A DNA stretch of 64,000 bases from Planctomycetota bacterium (GTDB lineage Bacteria > Planctomycetota > OFTM77), in contig JAJDCO010000154.1 in assembly GCA_029260795.1 (NCBI GenBank), forward strand, positions 1 to 64,000, in the 5' to 3' direction. The translations under genes and the position numbers were made by a program. The number at the start of each line of letters is the position of its first letter. Within the stretch, counting starts at the first letter, position 1. This document shows positions 16,984 through 26,117 of the stretch, piece after piece. The notes below the pieces were generated by a model. That model saw only the letters and a list, made by a program, of their open reading frames with translations, was not told the origin of the DNA and made no database searches.

Positions 16984-18996
16984 ATGAACGATTCCACTCG
17001 AGGCGTGGGAGCGGTCCCGACGGTCGATCGGACGCTTCCTTTTCACCTCGAAGGCGAAGTTTGCCATCAACTCGAAGCGGCTCTCTCGAGGGAATGGCTT
17101 CTGACCAACGGGACGGGCGGATTCGCCTCTTCCACGACGCTGCTGTGCCCGACACGGCGCTATCACGGCCTGCTCGTGACCGTGCCGCCGGGACTCGCCC
17201 AGCGTCATTGCTTCTTGGCGCGATACGACGAGGCCCTCGTCGGTCAGGGCAAGACCTTCTCGATGTCGATCGCGCGCTATCCGGGCCTTTGGGCACCGCA
17301 TGGCCATCGAAGCCTCGAGCGTTTCGAGCTGCTCCCGTTTCCGAGCTGGCAGTTCCAAATCGGGCGCGCTCGGATCCTTCGAGAGATCGTTCTGATTCGC
17401 GGTCAATCGACCGTCATCTGTCGCTATCGAATGACGGGATTCGACTCGACCATCGAGCTGCGTCTGCGTCCGCTGCTCGCCTTTCGCCCGGCCGGCGCGC
17501 TCACTCACGAGAACCTCTCGGTCAATGCCGCGGTTCGCCGCCATCCCCAGGGATTCGACTCCCGACCCTACCCGGCTCTCCCCACGATTCGATTCCGAGC
17601 CAACGTGGCGCCCCGCATCGACGTCGATCCGGTCTGGTATCGCCGGCTCGAGTACCAGGAGGACTTGGCGCGCGGCTACGACGGTCACGAGGACCAGTTC
17701 AGCCCGAGCGTCCTGACGCTGCCTTTGGCGCCGCATCAGGACGTCTACGTGGCCGCCACTCTGGAAGATGCCGTCGAGGATCCCGAGAAGGCCTTCCGGG
17801 TGGAGCGGGACCGGCAGACGCGCTCGACCGATCGGACGGTCGTGTCCTTTCTCGATCGGGCCGCCGACGACTTCTTGTATCGAGATACCCACGGTCGACC
17901 CGGCGTGATCGCCGGCTACCCCTGGTTCGACGAGTGGGGGCGCGACACCTTCATCGCACTTCCGGGGCTGACCCTGACGCGGGGGCGAGTCGAGGATTGC
18001 GCGGCCGTCTTGTCCGGCGCGCTGCCCTACCTGAGGCGAGGGCTGCTGCCGAACATCTACGGCCCGGACGTCGAGTCGAGCCACTATGGCTCGGCCGACG
18101 CGGCGTTGTGGTTTGCGCGTGCCGTGCACCTCTACGAGGAGTCCGGAGGAGACGCCGACCGCGTGCTCACCGAGTACTTGCCGGCACTGCGCAGCATCGC
18201 CGAGCACTACGTCGCCGGCACTGATCTCGAGATTCGCTGTCGCGAGGACGGCCTGCTCTCGGCGGGTCGTGAAGACCTCAACGCGACTTGGATGGACGCT
18301 CGGACGCCCGATGGGCCCGTCACGCCGCGGTCCGGCTACCCGGTCGAGCTGAACGCGCTCTGGTACTCGCTTCTCCGACATCTGGAGCGGCTGCTCATGC
18401 GCCTGGGAGAACGTGCCGCCGCCAAGGAATGGCTGCATCGCCGTCGGTCGGTGGGCAAGGCGTTCTTGCAGTCGTTCTGGCTGCCGGATGATCGCTACCT
18501 GGCCGATCGACTCGATCCCGATGGGCAGCCGGATCGGCGAGTGCGTCCGAACATGGTGATCGCGGCCGCGCTCGACTACAGCCCACTCTCGCGGGGCAAG
18601 CGGACGGACATCGTCCAGCGAGCCGAGGTCGACCTCCTGACGCCGCGCGGCCTGCGCACGCTCTCTCCCGACCATCCGGAGTACATCGGACGCTATCACG
18701 GTGGCACGGTCGAGCGAGATCGGGCCTACCATCAGGGGACCGTCTGGCCTTGGCTCCTGGGCTTCTTCTGTGAAGCCACTCTGCGCGCCTACAACTGGCG
18801 TCGCAGCCGTCGAGAGATGGTCCGGAGCTGGATCGAAGCCTTTGCCGACACCTTGACGGAGCATGGCCTGCACCAGATCTCCGAGGTCTACGACGGTGAT
18901 CCTCCTCATCGCCCGGGCGGCACGGTCGCTCAGGCTTGGAGCGTGTCCGAGCTGCTGCGCGCGCATCAGCTCGCGGAGAGACGGAGGCGGCGATGA
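16984..18996 (+). CDS. Glycogen debranching enzyme, amylo-alpha-1,6-glucosidase (GH133-type)
   Basis: 670 residues. It hydrolyses alpha-1,6 branch glucose of glycogen in the cytoplasm. N-terminal beta domain: SREWLLTNGTGGFASST, RRYHGLLV. C-terminal (alpha/alpha)6 catalytic domain: GYPWFDEWGRDTFIALPGLT, then LNATWMDA with likely catalytic residues, SGYPVELNALWY, YHQGTVWPWLLG and GGTVAQAWSVSELLR. This organisation is that of the bacterial/archaeal GDE family. ATG 16984 is the first start and fits the family N-terminus. It overlaps the next gene by ATGA and is the first gene of the glucan operon. Confidence 0.93.
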   Translation: MNDSTRGVGAVPTVDRTLPFHLEGEVCHQLEAALSREWLLTNGTGGFASSTTLLCPTRRYHGLLVTVPPGLAQRHCFLARYDEALVGQGKTFSMSIARYPGLWAPHGHRSLERFELLPFPSWQFQIGRARILREIVLIRGQSTVICRYRMTGFDSTIELRLRPLLAFRPAGALTHENLSVNAAVRRHPQGFDSRPYPALPTIRFRANVAPRIDVDPVWYRRLEYQEDLARGYDGHEDQFSPSVLTLPLAPHQDVYVAATLEDAVEDPEKAFRVERDRQTRSTDRTVVSFLDRAADDFLYRDTHGRPGVIAGYPWFDEWGRDTFIALPGLTLTRGRVEDCAAVLSGALPYLRRGLLPNIYGPDVESSHYGSADAALWFARAVHLYEESGGDADRVLTEYLPALRSIAEHYVAGTDLEIRCREDGLLSAGREDLNATWMDARTPDGPVTPRSGYPVELNALWYSLLRHLERLLMRLGERAAAKEWLHRRRSVGKAFLQSFWLPDDRYLADRLDPDGQPDRRVRPNMVIAAALDYSPLSRGKRTDIVQRAEVDLLTPRGLRTLSPDHPEYIGRYHGGTVERDRAYHQGTVWPWLLGFFCEATLRAYNWRRSRREMVRSWIEAFADTLTEHGLHQISEVYDGDPPHRPGGTVAQAWSVSELLRAHQLAERRRRR

Positions 18997-20495
18997 AGGT
19001 CCTGATGCTGGGCTGGGAGTTTCCGCCCCACATCTCGGGTGGCCTCGGAACCGCCTGCTTCGGCCTGACACAGGGGCTGGCGCACACGGGGACGGAGGTC
19101 GTCTTCGTCGTGCCTCGCACCTATGGAGACGAGGATGCCGCGCACGTCCAGATCGTTGGCTGCAACCAAGTGACCGGGCCGACGATGCCGGAGTCGACCC
19201 GGGTCGAGGAGGGGGCGGCGTCGGTCGATACGCCGGGGCCGACCGGCGTCGAGAGCACGTCCTCGCCACACGACCCTCCCGAAGATCCCCAGCCGCTCAC
19301 GGAGAGCTGGATGGACCCTGGCGTGACCTCGCCGCGAGTCCTGGCGGTCTCGAGCTCTTTGCAGCCCTACCAGACAGCCGAGAGCTATCGCGAGTGGGTC
19401 GCCTCGCTCGAGGACTCCGACGCTCCCGCAGAAGCGCGGCTTCCATCGACGCCGGCCACCCGACGAGCCTTCACCGCGGTCGAGCAGGTGCTCGCACCTT
19501 TCGGATGGAGCGAGGGGGCAGTGAGGTTCGTTCGTCAAACGCTCGGCGGCCCGGATCGATTCGAGCTCTCGGGATCGTACGGCCCGAGCCTGATGGCCGA
19601 GGTGGCTCGATTCGCGACGGCGGTCGGGGAGCTCGCGCAACGGATCGACTTCGACGTGATCCACGCCCACGATTGGATGACGTTTCCGGCCGGTCTCGCG
19701 GTCGCTCGCCTGTTGGGCAAGCCGCTCGTGATTCACGTGCACGCGAGCGAGTACGACCGAAGCGGCGAGGACGTCAACTGGGAGATTCGTGATCTCGAGG
19801 AGATGGGGATTCGCCAAGCGGACCGCATCGTGTGCGTCAGCCATTACACGGCGAACATCCTCAAGCATCGATACGGCGCGGATCCGACGCGCCTGCGGGT
19901 CGTGCACAATGCGGTCACGCACCGCGAGCAGCGCGAGCACTATCATCTCGAGAAGGCGATCGAAGAGCCGATCGTGCTCTTCCTCGGCCGGGTGACCTTC
20001 CAGAAAGGTCCCGAGTACTTTCTCGAGGCGGCGGCGCGGGTGATCCAGATCGAGCCCGGCGTGAAGTTCGTCATGAGCGGCAGCGGTGACATGCTGCCGC
20101 GGATGGTTGAGCGGGCCGCGCTCCTGGGCATCGCAAGGCACGTCCACTTCACGGGCTTCCTTCGAGGGCGGGACGTCGAGCGCATGTACGCGATGGCCGA
20201 TCTGTACGTGATGCCCTCGGTCTCCGAGCCGTTCGGCATCTCGCCGTTGGAGGCGATGGCGCTCGATTGTCCGGTAATCGTCTCGCGTCAGAGCGGCGTG
20301 TCGGAGATCCTGACCAACGCGCTCAAGGTCGATTTCTGGGACGTCGAGGATCTGGCCAACAAGATCCTGGCTTTGCTTCGGTATCCGGCTCTCACCCAGC
20401 AGCTCACCGAAGAGGGACGGAACGAGATCCGACGCGTGCGTTGGGATGCCAGCGCTCAGCGAGTGGTCGGCGTGTATCGGGAGCTCGTGTCATGA
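18993..20495 (+). CDS. Glycosyltransferase, glycogen synthase-like (GT5/GT4 fold)
   Basis: 500 residues. Start ATG 18993 overlaps the upstream stop. The N-terminus VLMLGWEFPPHISGGLGTAC is the starch-synthase-type nucleotide-sugar domain. Residues about 55-165 form a Pro/Ser/Glu-rich insertion not seen in standard glycogen synthases. IHAHDWMTFPAGL resumes the fold. The C-terminal GT-B half has LFLGRVTFQKGPEYFLEAA and the E-x7-E region VSEPFGISPLEAMALDCPVIV. It probably adds glucose from a nucleotide sugar to alpha-glucan, or makes a related glucan. Whether it is a true synthase or a GT4 accessory enzyme cannot be told from sequence alone. It is coupled by ATGA to the GH57 gene. Confidence 0.88.
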   Translation: MKVLMLGWEFPPHISGGLGTACFGLTQGLAHTGTEVVFVVPRTYGDEDAAHVQIVGCNQVTGPTMPESTRVEEGAASVDTPGPTGVESTSSPHDPPEDPQPLTESWMDPGVTSPRVLAVSSSLQPYQTAESYREWVASLEDSDAPAEARLPSTPATRRAFTAVEQVLAPFGWSEGAVRFVRQTLGGPDRFELSGSYGPSLMAEVARFATAVGELAQRIDFDVIHAHDWMTFPAGLAVARLLGKPLVIHVHASEYDRSGEDVNWEIRDLEEMGIRQADRIVCVSHYTANILKHRYGADPTRLRVVHNAVTHREQREHYHLEKAIEEPIVLFLGRVTFQKGPEYFLEAAARVIQIEPGVKFVMSGSGDMLPRMVERAALLGIARHVHFTGFLRGRDVERMYAMADLYVMPSVSEPFGISPLEAMALDCPVIVSRQSGVSEILTNALKVDFWDVEDLANKILALLRYPALTQQLTEEGRNEIRRVRWDASAQRVVGVYRELVS

Positions 20496-21709
20496 CGGCG
20501 ATCGTCTTCTACTTCCAGGTTCATCAGCCGTATCGGCTCCGTCGATACTCGTTCTTCGACATCGGTCGAGACCAACGATACTTCGACGACACCGAGAACG
20601 CGCGGATCGTCCGGCGAGTCGCCGAGAAGTGCTACCGGCCGATGAACGCCGTCCTGCACTCGCTCGTCGATCAGCACGAAGGACGCTTTCGCTGCTCGTT
20701 CTCGATCAGTGGGACGGCCCTCGACCAGATGGAGCAATGGACTCCCGAGACCCTCGAGAGCTTCCAGGCTCTGGCACGGACAGGCTGCGTCGAGTTCCTC
20801 GGCGAGACGTCCCATCACTCGCTCGCGGCGCTCTTCGATCCCGAGGAGTTTGCACTGCAGGTGAACTCCCATGCCGATCGCATCGAGCAGCTCTTCGGAC
20901 GTCGGCCGACCGTCTTTCGAAATACCGAGCTCGTGGTGAGCAACGACGTGGCGGCTCAAGCCGAGCGCCTCGGCTTCGTCGGAATCCTCGGAGAGGGCGC
21001 CGATCATGTGTTGGGTTGGCGCAGCGCCCATCGAGTCTATCGACCCGAGGGCTGCGAGCGGATCAAGCTGCTTCTGCGCTCGTACCGCTTCTCCGATGAC
21101 ATCGCCTTCCGCTTCAGCAACCGTGCCTGGAGTGAGTGGCCGTTGACGGCGGATCGGTTCGCGCAATGGGTGCACGGGTCGCCGGCCGACGACCGCGTCA
21201 TCGGACTGTTCATGGATTACGAGACCTTCGGCGAGCATCAGTGGGCCGACACCGGAATCTTTGAGTTCATGAAGCATCTCCCCGAGCAAGTGCTCACCAA
21301 CGATCGCTTCCGATTCTCGCTCCCCAGCGAGGTCCTCGCCGTCGAGGACCCGATCGCTCGATTGGATCTGCCCCATCCGGTCTCTTGGGCGGATACCGAG
21401 CGAGACCTCACCGCCTGGTTGGGGAATCGGATGCAGACGGCTGCGAACGCCGCCCTCTACGAGCTGGGCCCGCGCGTGCGAGAGCTCGCGGCGGCCGGTG
21501 TGCCCGAGTTCGTCCACGATTGGCGTCGGCTCACGACCTCGGATCACCTCTACTACATGTGCACGAAATGGTTCGCGGACGGGGACGTCCACAAATACTT
21601 CAGCCCGTATGCCAGCCCACACGATGCTTTCATCGCGTTCATGAACGTGCTCGACGATCTGGCCCGACGCTCCGAGCGAGCCACCGTGACCGCGAGCCCT
21701 TCGAGCTGA
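20492..21709 (+). CDS. GH57 family glycoside hydrolase / glucanotransferase
   Basis: 405 residues. GH57 signatures: FYFQVHQPYRLRRY at the N-terminus, ETSHHSLAAL, FRNTELVVSND with the likely nucleophile Glu146, and LFMDYETFGEHQW with the likely acid/base Asp near 242. The C-terminal helical part has TSDHLYYMCTKWFADGDVHKYF. GH57 includes alpha-amylases, branching enzymes and 4-alpha-glucanotransferases. The short length fits the alpha-amylase-like group found in glycogen operons of Bacteroidota and others. Cytoplasmic; there is no signal peptide. ATG 20492 overlaps the glycosyltransferase stop. Confidence 0.9.
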   Translation: MTAIVFYFQVHQPYRLRRYSFFDIGRDQRYFDDTENARIVRRVAEKCYRPMNAVLHSLVDQHEGRFRCSFSISGTALDQMEQWTPETLESFQALARTGCVEFLGETSHHSLAALFDPEEFALQVNSHADRIEQLFGRRPTVFRNTELVVSNDVAAQAERLGFVGILGEGADHVLGWRSAHRVYRPEGCERIKLLLRSYRFSDDIAFRFSNRAWSEWPLTADRFAQWVHGSPADDRVIGLFMDYETFGEHQWADTGIFEFMKHLPEQVLTNDRFRFSLPSEVLAVEDPIARLDLPHPVSWADTERDLTAWLGNRMQTAANAALYELGPRVRELAAAGVPEFVHDWRRLTTSDHLYYMCTKWFADGDVHKYFSPYASPHDAFIAFMNVLDDLARRSERATVTASPSS

Positions 21710-21857
21710 GAAAGAGTCGAGACCGGCGCGGCCTTTTCGAGAGGAGCCGGAGCCGGCCCGGTGAGACCGGACCCCCGATTCGAGCCTCGGAACGCCGAAT
21801 CGACCGAAGACCTGCACATTCGAACTCCTTCGCCCCTACGACTGGGAGCTTCTAGCC

Positions 21858-24800
21858 GTGTCGCGTCCCTTCAATCTCTTCGAGATCTCCTGGGAGGTCT
21901 GCAACAAGGTCGGTGGAATCCATACCGTGGTTTCCACCAAGGCCCAAACACTGGTCGATCGCTTTGGCGACCGCTACTGGGCCATGGGACCTTGGCTGCT
22001 CTCGGATCAGCAGGAATCCAAGGTCTTCGAGCCGACCGACGAGCTGGCGGGATTCGCGGACCGCTGCCGAGGGATGGGCGTGCCCATCCGCGTCGGCCGC
22101 TGGAAGATCCCGGGCCGACCCCGCGTCGTGTTGGTCGAGTTCTCTGGCTTGCTCGCCCAGCGCGACGAGATCCTGGCCGGCCTTTGGGAGAAGCACCAGG
22201 TCGACTCGCTCTTCGGGCATTGGGACTACCTCGAGCCCGTGCTCTTCGGGCATGCGGCCGGCCGCGTCATCGAGGCCTACTGGCAGGAGGCCCTGGCGCC
22301 GCCCCGCGAGCGGCTGGTCGTGCAGGCACACGAGTGGATGACCGGGTCCGCGCTGCTGCATCTCTCTCGGACCGTGCCCACCGCCGGCACCGTCTTCACG
22401 ACCCATGCCACGATCTTGGGACGCTCGATCGCCTCAATGGGTGACACGCCGCTCGAGGGGCTCGGAGACCGCACTCCCGACGACCTCGCCTCGGAGATGG
22501 GTGTGCGCTCGAAGCACTCCCTCGAGGGATGCTGCGCTCGAGCTGCGGATGTCTTCACGACCGTGAGCGAGACCACCGCCGAGGAGGCTCACGTGCTCCA
22601 CCGGCGTCAGCCCGAACCGATCCTGCCCAACGGGATCGATCTGGCGTTCATGGACGCCATCATCGACGGGAGATCACGGGAGAGCGTCACGGCCGCTCTG
22701 CGTCAACTGGCCGAGTCGTTCTGTGGTGAGGCACAGAACGACGCCGCCCTGATCGCGATCTCGGGTCGCTACGAGATGCACAACAAAGGCATCGACCTCC
22801 TACTCGAAGCCTTGGCGCGCGTCGACCGTCAGCCGGGTCGTCCCCTCGTCCTCTTCGTTCTCGTTCCCGCCGGCAACTCGGGCGTGCGCGCCGACGTCGT
22901 CGAGCGCCTGGCCCAGACCGGGCCGCCCTCGGGAGAGCCCCTCGGCATCTCCACCCACAACCTCTTCGAGCCGGACGGCGATCCCGTCCATCAGCTCTGC
23001 AGCCTCCTGGGTCTCCAGAACGCGTTGGGCTCACGGGTGAAGATCATTCAGGTTCCGGTCTACCTCGACGGACACGACGAGCTCTTGAAGCTGCCGTACG
23101 AGGCCGCACTGTCGGGCATGGATCTGACGATCTTCCCGTCCTTCTACGAGCCGTGGGGCTACACGCCGGAGGAGAGCCTCGCGGTCGGCGTCCCCACCCT
23201 GACGACCGATTACGCCGGGTTCGGCCGCTGGTGTCAGGACGAAGGGCTCGGCCCGGAGGACGGCGTCCACGTGCTGAAGCGCATCGGCGTGACCTACTCG
23301 GAGGCCGCCGATCATCTGGCGACTTGGATCGAGACCTTCCTTCTCCAGGAGCGAGACCGGGCCGAGGTCGCCAAGATCTGCCGGAACACCGCGCAGAAGA
23401 CGGCGTGGTCCGATCTGATTCGATACTACGATCGCTCCTTCGAGATGGCGCTCGAGGCCTCCGCGACGCGAGCAGAAGCCTCGGGAGCGGCGGCCTATCG
23501 CTCACAGGTCGTGTTGCCGGTTCGGCCGCGACCCAAGGCGCCCGAGCCGCGCTTGCTGGAGTTCGAAGTCTCGGCTCGCCTGCAGCCGCCCTTCGACGAG
23601 CTCGCCCGGCTGACCGAGAACCTGTGGTGGTCCTGGGACACCGACGCGGCTCGGCTCTTCGCGGACATCTCACCGCTCCGATGGGAGAGCTGCGGACACA
23701 ACCCCGTCGCCTTCATGCGGGAGGTGTATCCGGAAGACCTGGCGCGTGCTGCCGAGGATCCGGGCCTCCGATCGCGAATCGGTGCCGTGCTGGAACGATT
23801 CCGGGCCTACCTGGATCCGGGCGTCCAGCCGATGGAAAGCACCATTCCGGCCGAGTCACCGGTGGCCTACTTCTGTGCCGAGTACGGGATCCACGAGTCC
23901 CTTCCGATCTACGGTGGCGGGCTCGGTCTCCTGGCCGGCGACCACCTCAAGTCGGCTTCGGACCTCGGGCTGCCCTTGGTCGCCGTCGGGCTCTTCTATC
24001 GCCACGGATACTTCACGCAGCACGTGACCGCCCGCGGCGAGCAGCTCGCACTTCCCGCCGAGAACGATCCTCGCCGTCTCGCGGTGACACGGGTGCGAGA
24101 CAAGGATGAGCAGCCGCTCCAGGTGCAGGTCAGCCTGCCGGGTCGAACGCTGAGTCTGCAAGCCTGGCGCGTCGCCGTCGGCCGCGTCACGCTCTACCTG
24201 CTCGACAGCGACATCGAGGCGAACCGACCTGAGGACCGCAGCATCACGGAGTACCTCTACGGAGGGGACATCGAGAATCGGCTGCTGCAAGAGATCGTCT
24301 TGGGTCGCGGCGGCTCACGCCTCCTCGATCGACTCGGGATCGAGCCGAGCGTGTACCACATGAATGAGGGACATGCCGCCTTCCTCGCCCTCGAGCGAGT
24401 CGCACGCCTGATTCGCCGGGATGGGCTGACCTACGACGAGGCTCGGGAGGTCGTTCGTTCGACGACCCTGTTCACGACCCACACCCCCGTACCGGCCGGC
24501 CACGATCGCTTCGCCGAGGACCTGATCCGCCGCTACTTCTCCGACGTGTCGAGCTGGGTGGGGTTGCCGTGGGAGCGCTTCTTCGAGCTCGGAGCCGCGC
24601 CCGGCGACGGTCAAGAGTTCAACATGACCTACCTCGCACTCAACTTCGCGGCGTTCGTCAACGGCGTGAGTAAGAAGCACGAGGAGGTCTCCAAGGAGCT
24701 CCTGCACACGTTCTGGCCGAGCCGGCTCGAGAGCGAGGTGCCGGTGACGAGCGTGACCAATGGCGTGCATCTGCCGACCTGGGTGGCGCCCGAGCTGAGC

Positions 24801-26078
24801 ACTCAGCTGACGCACGGTCAGGCCCGGTCCGTGGTCGCCGACGACTTCAAGTCCGCGGGCACTAGCCTGGAGCGCCGCACACTGTGGGAGGTCCGTCAGG
24901 TGGCGAAGGGCCGCCTCTTGGATCACCTACGCGGGCGGATCGAGGCGGCCGCGCAGCATCGCCACGAGGGCGCCTTCATCCTCAGCCGGTTGATCGAGGG
25001 GCTGCGACCCGACGCCCTGGTGATCGGATTCGCTCGACGGTTTGCGCCCTATAAGCGCGCTCGTCTTCTCCTCACCGATCCGGGACGCCTCCAACGCCTC
25101 TTGAGCGACGAGTCGCGTCCGGTCCGCATCGTGTTCGCCGGCAAGGCGCACCCGCGCGATGGTCATGGCCAAGCCTTGCTTCGTGAGATCTTCGAGGCGA
25201 GCCGCTCTGAGCCCTTCCTGGGCAAGATGCTTTTCGTCGAGGACTACGATCAAGACGTCGCGCGAGCGATGGTGCAGGGCGTCGACGTTTGGCTCAACAA
25301 CCCGACCCGGCCCCTCGAGGCCAGCGGGACGTCGGGGATGAAGGTCGCCGCCAACGGAGGCTTGCACCTCTCGGTCCCGGATGGCTGGTGGATCGAGGGA
25401 TACGACGGGGCCAACGGCTGGGCCATCGGCGGCAGCGAGAACCAATCCGATCCGGCTCTCCAGGATCAGCTCGACGCTTCCGACCTCTACCAGCTCCTCG
25501 AGAACGAGATCGTGCCGGACTTCTTCAATCGAGGCGACGATGGGCTACCGCACGACTGGCTGCAGCGCGTCGCGCAGTCGCTCACGAGCATTCCGACCTT
25601 CTTCAATACGGATCGCATGGTCGGTGAGTATCGCGATCGGGCCTACCGACCTCTCTCCGAGGAGTACCAGCGTCTGGCGCGTGAGCGCTGGCGTCTGGCG
25701 CGCGAGCGGGCTCAGCTCCATCAGATCCTGCGGCGTGCCTTTCGCGAGGTCGCGATCGAGGAGGTCATCGTCTCCGATCTCAACGAGCTCTCGGTCGACG
25801 AGGCGGTCGCGGTCAAGGTGCGCGTGAATCTGGGCAGCCTTCCCCCAGAGCGTCTGCTCGCCGAGCTCCTGGTCGGCTTCGGTCGCGGAGGGCGAGACCT
25901 GATTCGCGCGGAGCGCGCCGAGCTCGAGTGTGTGGAGAGTGAAGAAGGCGGTCGCGCCGTGTTCCAGGGCCACTTGGCCGTGCGGCGTCCGGGCAGCTAC
26001 GCCTACGGCGTGCGTCTCCGGATTCGCGGCGAAGGCTTGCTGTCCTCGGTCACCGACGACCTGATCCTCTGGGCCTAG
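21858..26078 (+). CDS. Glycogen synthase (GT3)-alpha-glucan phosphorylase (GT35) fusion
   Basis: 1406 residues from GTG 21858. Residues about 1-545 are a eukaryotic-type (GT3) glycogen synthase: ISWEVCNKVGGIHTVVSTKA, YEMHNKGIDLLLEAL and the catalytic FPSFYEPWGYTPEESLAVG. A DUF3417-like linker (565-660: LTENLWWSWDTDAARLF) leads into a GT35 phosphorylase: YFCAEYGIHESLPIYGGGLG near 668, YHMNEGHAAF, VTNGVHLPTW and the PLP-binding EASGTSGMKVAANGG with Lys1162. A C-terminal beta domain (about 1290-1406) follows. One polypeptide therefore carries both glucan synthesis and phosphorolysis. I recall similar long proteins annotated as alpha-glucan family phosphorylase in some Bacteroidota, but cannot check. 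It is the last enzyme of the operon. Confidence 0.92.
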   Translation: MSRPFNLFEISWEVCNKVGGIHTVVSTKAQTLVDRFGDRYWAMGPWLLSDQQESKVFEPTDELAGFADRCRGMGVPIRVGRWKIPGRPRVVLVEFSGLLAQRDEILAGLWEKHQVDSLFGHWDYLEPVLFGHAAGRVIEAYWQEALAPPRERLVVQAHEWMTGSALLHLSRTVPTAGTVFTTHATILGRSIASMGDTPLEGLGDRTPDDLASEMGVRSKHSLEGCCARAADVFTTVSETTAEEAHVLHRRQPEPILPNGIDLAFMDAIIDGRSRESVTAALRQLAESFCGEAQNDAALIAISGRYEMHNKGIDLLLEALARVDRQPGRPLVLFVLVPAGNSGVRADVVERLAQTGPPSGEPLGISTHNLFEPDGDPVHQLCSLLGLQNALGSRVKIIQVPVYLDGHDELLKLPYEAALSGMDLTIFPSFYEPWGYTPEESLAVGVPTLTTDYAGFGRWCQDEGLGPEDGVHVLKRIGVTYSEAADHLATWIETFLLQERDRAEVAKICRNTAQKTAWSDLIRYYDRSFEMALEASATRAEASGAAAYRSQVVLPVRPRPKAPEPRLLEFEVSARLQPPFDELARLTENLWWSWDTDAARLFADISPLRWESCGHNPVAFMREVYPEDLARAAEDPGLRSRIGAVLERFRAYLDPGVQPMESTIPAESPVAYFCAEYGIHESLPIYGGGLGLLAGDHLKSASDLGLPLVAVGLFYRHGYFTQHVTARGEQLALPAENDPRRLAVTRVRDKDEQPLQVQVSLPGRTLSLQAWRVAVGRVTLYLLDSDIEANRPEDRSITEYLYGGDIENRLLQEIVLGRGGSRLLDRLGIEPSVYHMNEGHAAFLALERVARLIRRDGLTYDEAREVVRSTTLFTTHTPVPAGHDRFAEDLIRRYFSDVSSWVGLPWERFFELGAAPGDGQEFNMTYLALNFAAFVNGVSKKHEEVSKELLHTFWPSRLESEVPVTSVTNGVHLPTWVAPELSTQLTHGQARSVVADDFKSAGTSLERRTLWEVRQVAKGRLLDHLRGRIEAAAQHRHEGAFILSRLIEGLRPDALVIGFARRFAPYKRARLLLTDPGRLQRLLSDESRPVRIVFAGKAHPRDGHGQALLREIFEASRSEPFLGKMLFVEDYDQDVARAMVQGVDVWLNNPTRPLEASGTSGMKVAANGGLHLSVPDGWWIEGYDGANGWAIGGSENQSDPALQDQLDASDLYQLLENEIVPDFFNRGDDGLPHDWLQRVAQSLTSIPTFFNTDRMVGEYRDRAYRPLSEEYQRLARERWRLARERAQLHQILRRAFREVAIEEVIVSDLNELSVDEAVAVKVRVNLGSLPPERLLAELLVGFGRGGRDLIRAERAELECVESEEGGRAVFQGHLAVRRPGSYAYGVRLRIRGEGLLSSVTDDLILWA

Positions 26079-26110
26079 GCCCAGAGGACTCCGAGCTTCG
26101 GAGGCACCGA
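26066..26110 (+). terminator. Palindrome over the fusion-gene stop plus second hairpin
   Basis: CCTCTGGGCC-TA-GGCCCAGAGG (26066-26087) is a perfect 22-nt palindrome that includes the TAG stop of the glucan fusion gene. It is followed at once by CTCCGA-GCT-TCGGAG. There is no T-tract. It may stabilise the upstream mRNA, attenuate read-through into the MFS gene, or be a protein site. Confidence 0.4.
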
Positions 26111-26117
26111 GTCCCTC

